From: DASREM01 sp035652095
GTDB taxonomy: Bacteria; Acidobacteriota; Terriglobia; Terriglobales; Acidobacteriaceae
Length of the DNA stretch: 64,000 bases
Reading direction: 5' to 3'
NCBI GenBank assembly: GCA_035652095.1
Contig: DASREM010000045.1
Span: 38,968-102,967, forward strand
Each line of letters begins with the position of its first letter. Within the stretch, counting starts at the first letter, position 1. A program made the translations under genes and the position numbers. Shown in pieces: positions 59,712 to 64,000 of the stretch. The notes beneath the pieces are model-generated. The model was not told the origin of the DNA and ran no database searches. It saw only the letters and a program-made list of their open reading frames with translations.

Positions 59712-60203
59712 CTACTTCTTCGCGGCTGCTTTCTTCTTCGCGGGCTTCTTCGCTTTCGCCTTGCTGACCGTCTTGGACTTAGGCTTGCCTGTCCTCTTTG
59801 CCGGAGCTGCTTGCCGTTGTTCGCCCACAACCGTCGCCACGGCTTCGCCGCTCTTGCCACGTTCCGCCAGGGCAATCTCGATATGCGAGATGCGGCGCAC
59901 GTAGCGATAAGCGCGGCCCATGGGCGCGGGTCGAATCCGCTTCATACGCGGGCCATCGTTGGCAACCGCGCGCTTCACATAAAGGCTGTCGAGATCTACA
60001 TCGACACCCTTCTCTGTGCTCATGTAGTTCGCGTTCTCCACCGCCGAGCGCAACAGCTTCTCGATGGTCGGAGCAACACGCTTCTTCGTAAACATCAGCG
60101 TGTTCAACGCGTCTTCCACCCGGCGTCCCTTGATCAGGTCCAGCACCAGGCGAGCCTTCTGCGGCGAGACGCGCATAAACCGGGCTTGCGCTCGAAATTC
60201 CAT
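59712..60203 (-). CDS. rplV: 50S ribosomal protein L22
   Basis: 163 residues. The core MEFRAQARFMRVSPQKARLV, LRSAVENANYMSTEKGVDVD and GPRMKRIRPAPMGRAYRYVR is standard; after about 115 residues a Lys/Ala-rich tail (KKPAKKKAAAKK) has been added. Confidence 0.97.
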   Translation of the reverse strand: MEFRAQARFMRVSPQKARLVLDLIKGRRVEDALNTLMFTKKRVAPTIEKLLRSAVENANYMSTEKGVDVDLDSLYVKRAVANDGPRMKRIRPAPMGRAYRYVRRISHIEIALAERGKSGEAVATVVGEQRQAAPAKRTGKPKSKTVSKAKAKKPAKKKAAAKK

Positions 60204-60212
60204 TGCGTCTCC

Positions 60213-60560
60213 TTATGCCTTCGGCGCCGCAGGGGCTGCGGGCGCCGGCGCTCCTGGTCCACCCGGAACTGCGGCCGGACGGGCCGCGGCTTCGGTCGCC
60301 GCTTTCATTGAGTGTCCCTTGAACTGCCGGGTAAAACTGAACTCACCCAGCTTGTGGCCCACCATGTTTTCCGTGATGTACACGGGAATGAACTTCTTGC
60401 CGTTATGCACCGCGATGGTGTGACCCACCATTTCAGGAATCACGGTCGAGCGCCGCGACCAGGTGCGCAGCACCTTCTTCTCATTGCGCGAGTTCATGGC
60501 TTCCACCCGGGATACCAGGTATCCATCCACGAACGGGCCTTTCTTGGTTGAACGTGCCAT
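60213..60560 (-). CDS. rpsS: 30S ribosomal protein S19
   Basis: 115 residues. The core MARSTKKGPFVDGYLVSRVE, RRSTVIPEMVGHTIAVHNGK and GHKLGEFSFTRQFKGHS is standard. The C-terminus carries about 25 residues rich in Ala, Pro and Gly that the normal 92-residue protein lacks. Confidence 0.97.
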   Translation of the reverse strand: MARSTKKGPFVDGYLVSRVEAMNSRNEKKVLRTWSRRSTVIPEMVGHTIAVHNGKKFIPVYITENMVGHKLGEFSFTRQFKGHSMKAATEAAARPAAVPGGPGAPAPAAPAAPKA

Positions 60561-60577
60561 AAATTCCTCTGTAAGAC

Positions 60578-61405
60578 TTAACCCTTCTTACGGCGGCTCA
60601 CGATGAAGGCATCGGTCCGCTTGTTATTACGAGTTTTGAAGCCACGCGTCGGCTGGCCCCATGGGGTCACCGGGTGACGTCCGCCGGAGGTTTTTCCTTC
60701 ACCGCCGCCGTGCGGGTGATCGACCGGGTTCATCGAAACCCCGCGGTTATGCGGACGCCTTCCGGCCCAGCGAGTGCGTCCCGCCTTGCCGATGGTGATG
60801 TTCTCGTGATCCAGATTTCCGACCTGGCCAATTGTGGCCATGCAATCCTGGGCGACTTTCCGAGTCTCTCCGGAAGGCAGCTTGACTAGCGCGTAATCGC
60901 CTTCTTTCGCGACCAACTGCGCGGCGCCGCCGGCCGAGCGCACCATCTGCGCGCCTTTTCCGGGACGCAGTTCCACGTTGTGGATGGTCGTGCCGGGTGG
61001 AATGTTGCGCAGAGGCAGGGCATTGCCGACCAGGATGTCGGCTTCCGGGCCGCTTACGATCTTCTGTCCAACTTTCAATCCGTCGGGCTGAAGAATGTAG
61101 CGCTTTTCGCCGTCGGCATAGCTCAACAACGCGAGCCGCGCGGAACGATTGGGATCGTATTCGATCGAAGCCACAGTCGCGGGGATGCCGGTCTTGTCGC
61201 GCTTGAAATCAACAATACGCAACATGCGCTTGTTGCCACCGCCACGGAAACGCATGGTGGTATCGCCGGAGTTGCGGCGGCCGCCCGTGCGCCGCTTGGG
61301 CTCGACCAACGCCTTGTGCGGCTTGCTGGCCGTAATGTCGTCGTTGACCAGCGTGGTGCGGTAGCGCAGCGTCTGGGTTGTCGGTCGATAAGTCTTGATT
61401 GCCAT
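60578..61405 (-). CDS. rplB: 50S ribosomal protein L2
   Basis: 275 residues from the ATG at 61405 (MAIKTYRPTTQTLRYRTTLV). Blocks RNSGDTTMRFRGGGNKRMLR, ILQPDGLKVGQKIVSG and the peptidyl-transferase loop MNPVDHPHGGGEGKTSGGRH are conserved. Confidence 0.98.
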   Translation of the reverse strand: MAIKTYRPTTQTLRYRTTLVNDDITASKPHKALVEPKRRTGGRRNSGDTTMRFRGGGNKRMLRIVDFKRDKTGIPATVASIEYDPNRSARLALLSYADGEKRYILQPDGLKVGQKIVSGPEADILVGNALPLRNIPPGTTIHNVELRPGKGAQMVRSAGGAAQLVAKEGDYALVKLPSGETRKVAQDCMATIGQVGNLDHENITIGKAGRTRWAGRRPHNRGVSMNPVDHPHGGGEGKTSGGRHPVTPWGQPTRGFKTRNNKRTDAFIVSRRKKG

Positions 61406-61427
61406 AAATTCAGCTCTTAGCTTCCAA

Positions 61428-61487
61428 TGTCGTTGGCCTTTGGTCTCTGGTCGTTGGCTAAAGAACAACGACTAACGACCAACGACC
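61428..61487. repeat. Heptad-word inverted array between rplB and rplW
   Basis: Words GTCGTTG, GCCTTTG, GTCTCTG, GTCGTTG (61429-61456) and the inverse CAACGAC, TAACGAC, CAACGAC (61466-61486). It fills the spacer right up to the rplW stop codon. Confidence 0.85.
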
Positions 61488-61488
61488 C

Positions 61489-61782
61489 TTACAGGTTCTG
61501 TGCGTACTCCGGCATCTTCTCGCCGGCCTTCAACCGTACGTACGCTTTCTTCCAGTCGGGACGATAGCCGGCAAACTTCCCGCGCCGCCGCTCTTTCCCG
61601 GGATAATTCGCAGTGCGAATCGAACGGACCTTCACCTTGAAGATCGTCTGCACCGCTTGCTTGATCTCCGTCTTGGTCGCCTTGCTCGCCACCTGAAAGA
61701 CCAGCGTGTTCTGGTTTTCCTTAATGGCGAGACCCTTTTCGGTGATGACCGGACGGCGAATGATTTGATATGCAGAGTTCAT
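61489..61782 (-). CDS. rplW: 50S ribosomal protein L23
   Basis: 97 residues: MNSAYQIIRRPVITEKGLAI, YTFQV-like NTLVFQVASKATKTEIKQAV and VRSIRTANYPGKERRRGKFA. It lies at the peptide exit and binds trigger factor. Its ATG abuts the rplD stop. Confidence 0.97.
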   Translation of the reverse strand: MNSAYQIIRRPVITEKGLAIKENQNTLVFQVASKATKTEIKQAVQTIFKVKVRSIRTANYPGKERRRGKFAGYRPDWKKAYVRLKAGEKMPEYAQNL

Positions 61783-62511
61783 TTATGCCACCTCCGCCGC
61801 AGCCTGCCGCCGCGCACGCTTACGCGGAGCCGATTTCTTCTTTGTGCCTTCCGGTTCGGCTGCCTGGCGCTGGCGCTTCGAAACCGAGTTCTTCAGCGAC
61901 AGTTGCAGCTTCTCAATTGCCGGCTGGCTGAAAATGGCGCGGTCGTAACGCAGCAGGTGATAGGGATGAACTTCGTTTCCGCGCACCAACTCTACTCCGT
62001 CGAGATTGCGGGAGCTCAGTTCAAGGTTCTTGTTCCCGTCCCCGTTGTCGACCAGGAGCGCGGTGCCGTCCACCTTCAGAGCATCCAAGGCTTCGCGGAA
62101 TTGCTTGGTCTTGGGCTCTTTCACGTCGAATGCGTTCACGATGATCAGCTTGCCATCCGCAAACTTGGCGGCCAGAGCAGAGCGCAACGCGCCCAGGACC
62201 TTCTTGCGCGGAAAAGAGTATTCGTAGGAGCGGGGCTGCGGTCCATGTACGGTGCCGCCATGGCGCCACAGCGGCGAACGGATCGAGCCTACGCGAGCTC
62301 GGCCGGTGCCCTTCTGTTTCCAGAGCTTCTTGCCGGAGCCCGAGACCAGCTTCTTGTTCTTGGTCGCATGTGTACCGGCACGCTGGGTGGCGCGATAATG
62401 CTTCACCGCCTCCCAGAGAAGGTCTTCATTGACGGCGCCGAAAATCTCGTCCGCAAGATCGAAGGTGCCGACCTTGGCTCCGCTCAAGTTATAAATGTCA
62501 ATCGTTGCCAT
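61783..62511 (-). CDS. rplD: 50S ribosomal protein L4
   Basis: 242 residues: GTHATKNKKLVSGSGKKLWK, QKGTGRARVGSIRSPLWRHG and GGTVHGPQPRSYEYSFPRK form the loop that reaches the exit tunnel. The C-terminus is basic (KKSAPRKRARRQ), about 30 residues longer than the core. Confidence 0.97.
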   Translation of the reverse strand: MATIDIYNLSGAKVGTFDLADEIFGAVNEDLLWEAVKHYRATQRAGTHATKNKKLVSGSGKKLWKQKGTGRARVGSIRSPLWRHGGTVHGPQPRSYEYSFPRKKVLGALRSALAAKFADGKLIIVNAFDVKEPKTKQFREALDALKVDGTALLVDNGDGNKNLELSSRNLDGVELVRGNEVHPYHLLRYDRAIFSQPAIEKLQLSLKNSVSKRQRQAAEPEGTKKKSAPRKRARRQAAAEVA

Positions 62512-62531
62512 ATGCTTCTCTCGCTACCCGA

Positions 62532-63263
62532 CTAACCTTTCTTGGCCGCGCGCTTGGCTGCCTTCAACGGATCCACGGTGGCAGCGCCGGCAAATCCGCG
62601 ACGCTCTCTGGGCGGCTTCTTCGCTTTGGTAATGACGAGATATCCACCATTCGGGCCCGGCACGCTGCCTTCCACCACCAGCAGGTTGTCGTCCTTGTCC
62701 ACGCCGAGCACTCGCAGATTGCGCACAGTGACGCGGTCGACGCCCATGTGGCCCGACATCCGCATGCCCTTGAACACGCGGGACGGGAATGCCGAAGATC
62801 CAATCGAACCGGTGATTTGGAACATCGAACCGTGCGACTTCGGGCCGCCGCCGAAGTGGTGGCGGCGAACAACGCCGGCAAAACCGCGCCCCTTGCTGAT
62901 GCCGACGATGTCAACGAACTTTTCGCCGTCGAAGATATCAACCAGCACGCGCTCGCCAACCTTCAGCGCGCCATTGCTCTCGGCCTTCTCTTCGACCTCG
63001 ATTGGCACTTCGCGAATGAACTTCACCGGCGGCAAGTTATTTTTTCCCAGGTGCCCCTTCATGGGCTTGGTCAGGCGCGACTCTTTCACGAACTCGACCA
63101 GGCCGATCTGGGCGGCGGCGTATCCGTCGCGAGTCTCGCTCTTATGCTGCGTGATCACGCAGGGGCCGGCTTGCAGCACGGTGACCGGGTGCATATCGCC
63201 GCGATCGTCGAACAGCTGCGTCATGCCGACTTTTTTTCCTAAGATTCCAGCTACCTTTGCCAT
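62532..63263 (-). CDS. rplC: 50S ribosomal protein L3
   Basis: 243 residues: AGILGKKVGMTQLFDDRGDM, VVRRHHFGGGPKSHGSMFQI and MSGHMGVDRVTVRNLRVLGV. The C-terminal extension after about 210 residues is basic. It also binds near the peptidyl-transferase centre. Confidence 0.97.
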   Translation of the reverse strand: MAKVAGILGKKVGMTQLFDDRGDMHPVTVLQAGPCVITQHKSETRDGYAAAQIGLVEFVKESRLTKPMKGHLGKNNLPPVKFIREVPIEVEEKAESNGALKVGERVLVDIFDGEKFVDIVGISKGRGFAGVVRRHHFGGGPKSHGSMFQITGSIGSSAFPSRVFKGMRMSGHMGVDRVTVRNLRVLGVDKDDNLLVVEGSVPGPNGGYLVITKAKKPPRERRGFAGAATVDPLKAAKRAAKKG

Positions 63264-63282
63264 TTCCTTCTCCGTTCCCAGC

Positions 63283-63352
63283 TTGGCCAGTGGCTATTGG
63301 CTGGGTTGGTTCTTTGTCCTTGGCCCATGGCCAACGACGAACCAGCAACGAC
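63283..63352. repeat. Heptad-word array between rplC and rpsJ
   Basis: 7-base words TTGGCCA, GTGGCTA, TTGGCTG, GGTTGGT, TCTTTGT, CCTTGGC from 63283, then an inverse part (GGCCAACGACGAACC, AGCAACGAC). The words are more worn than in the other copies. Confidence 0.65.
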
Positions 63353-63681
63353 TACTTGTGTTCCTTGCCGAATGCCTTGATCTCGACGTCCACGCCGGCG
63401 GGAAGATCGAGCTTCATCAAGGCATCCACGGTTTGCTGCGTGGGCTCGAGAATGTCGAGTAGCCGCTTGTGCGTCCGAATCTCGAACTGCTCGCGCGATT
63501 TTTTGTCCACGTGCGGGGACCGCAGCACGCAATACTTGTTTTTCATCGTGGGCAATGGAATCGGGCCCGCGATCTGCGCGCCTGTGCGCCGAGCGGTGTC
63601 GACAATCTCGCCCGTGGACTGATCCAGGATGCGATAGTCGTACGCTTTTAAGCGGATGCGAATTCTCTCTTTTCCAATCAC
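63352..63681 (-). CDS. rpsJ: 30S ribosomal protein S10
   Basis: About 109 residues from the GTG at 63681; a GTG at 63699 would give 115. Blocks RIRIRLKAYDYRILDQSTGE, GPIPLPTMKNKYCVLRSPHV and RLLDILEPTQQTVDALMKLD are typical. It is also the NusE part of antitermination complexes. First ribosomal gene of the S10 operon. Confidence 0.96.
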   Translation of the reverse strand: MIGKERIRIRLKAYDYRILDQSTGEIVDTARRTGAQIAGPIPLPTMKNKYCVLRSPHVDKKSREQFEIRTHKRLLDILEPTQQTVDALMKLDLPAGVDVEIKAFGKEHK

Positions 63682-63833
63682 GTTAGGACTCTTTCTCACA
63701 TCTCCCGGCTGTCCGGGAGGAAAGAACTGGCGGCAAGCTGCAGGCCGCGGGTTGTTTAAATTTCAGACGTAAGAATTTAAGAACGCAAAACTAATTCCAG
63801 TTTCAATTCTGCATTCGGACTTCAAACGTCTGC

Positions 63834-63868
63834 CTTCTCACTCGGTACTCGGTACTCACACTCGGTAC
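63834..63868. repeat. One-armed heptad array between rpsJ and tuf
   Basis: Words CTTCTCA, CTCGGTA, CTCGGTA, CTCACAC, TCGGTAC in 7-base phase. They are the inverse of the AGTACCG words at 50540-50574. Confidence 0.7.
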
Positions 63869-63872
63869 TGAC

Positions 63873-64000
63873 CTACTGGATAATCTCGCTGATCGTTCCA
63901 GCGCCTACAGTATGCCCGCCTTCGCGAATCGCGAAGCGCAGACCTTTCTCCATGGCCACCGGCGTGATCAACTCGATCACCAGGCTCACGTTGTCGCCCG
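63873..64000 (-). CDS. tuf: Elongation factor Tu, C-terminal end (partial)
   Basis: The last 41 codons of a gene that continues past the right edge. The translated end (GDNVSLVIELITPVAMEKGL, then RFAIREGGHTVGAGTISEII-Q) is the conserved domain III end of EF-Tu. Standard neighbour upstream of rpsJ. Confidence 0.96.
   Translation of the reverse strand, partial: GDNVSLVIELITPVAMEKGLRFAIREGGHTVGAGTISEIIQ

Overview
The window looks like a chromosomal segment of an Acidobacteriota bacterium (Terriglobia-like). The reasons are two secreted VWFA proteins of the type nearly confined to that phylum (38660-40429 and 40487-42229), a PhoB/CadC-type winged helix fused to membrane segments, several secreted LolA-like proteins, a GC-rich composition, and spacers filled with short-word repeats. 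This assignment is from gene content and family knowledge, not from a search. No rRNA, tRNA, CRISPR array, prophage or classical insertion sequence was seen.

Layout. 1-14.6 kb is a mixed accessory and housekeeping region: queG, a CPBP protease, stand-alone response regulators, secreted proteins of unknown role, a GtrA/CDP-alcohol phosphatidyltransferase pair, a cold-shock gene with its terminator, a BrkB-like membrane protein, and a two-gene unit ending in a 1040-residue Ig-like surface protein. 14.1-14.8 kb holds palindromic repeats, one of which carries a GIY-YIG nuclease gene in its loop. 14.8-27.7 kb encodes an S9 peptidase, a four-helix-bundle protein, an HNH nuclease, ComF, an OPT transporter, YggS/YggU, a POT-type transporter, an AlkD-like protein and an M24 peptidase with two small membrane proteins. 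27.7-38.5 kb (minus strand) is the rimP-nusA-infB-DUF503-rbfA-nrnA translation/RNA cluster, interrupted by a PEP-mutase-like gene and continued by a GT39-type glycosyltransferase and a double-GNAT protein. 38.6-46.6 kb has the two VWFA proteins, a receiver-PAS protein, guaB, a VanZ-like protein and small secreted proteins. 46.6-64.0 kb is the complete S10-spc-alpha ribosomal block on the minus strand, running tuf (partial)-rpsJ-rplCDWB-rpsS-rplV-rpsC-rplP-rpmC-rpsQ-rplNXE-rpsNH-rplFR-rpsE-rpmD-rplO-secY-adk-map-infA-rpmJ-rpsMKD-rpoA-rplQ, closed by a strong terminator.

Most interesting signals. (1) Many spacers contain short arrays with a strict 7-nt or 8-nt period, different words at different loci, usually present again in inverted form so that a long hairpin can form. 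They occur even between ribosomal genes, where a true terminator would be harmful. (2) A palindromic repeat family (arms ending in TGACGTCATC and GCGTGCAC) occurs both as a bare palindrome and as a palindrome with a GIY-YIG nuclease gene in its loop, suggesting a small mobile unit. (3) A palindromic 33-nt unit is duplicated in frame inside the S9 peptidase gene. (4) Two secreted proteins keep the frame of a zinc protease motif but have lost the metal ligands.
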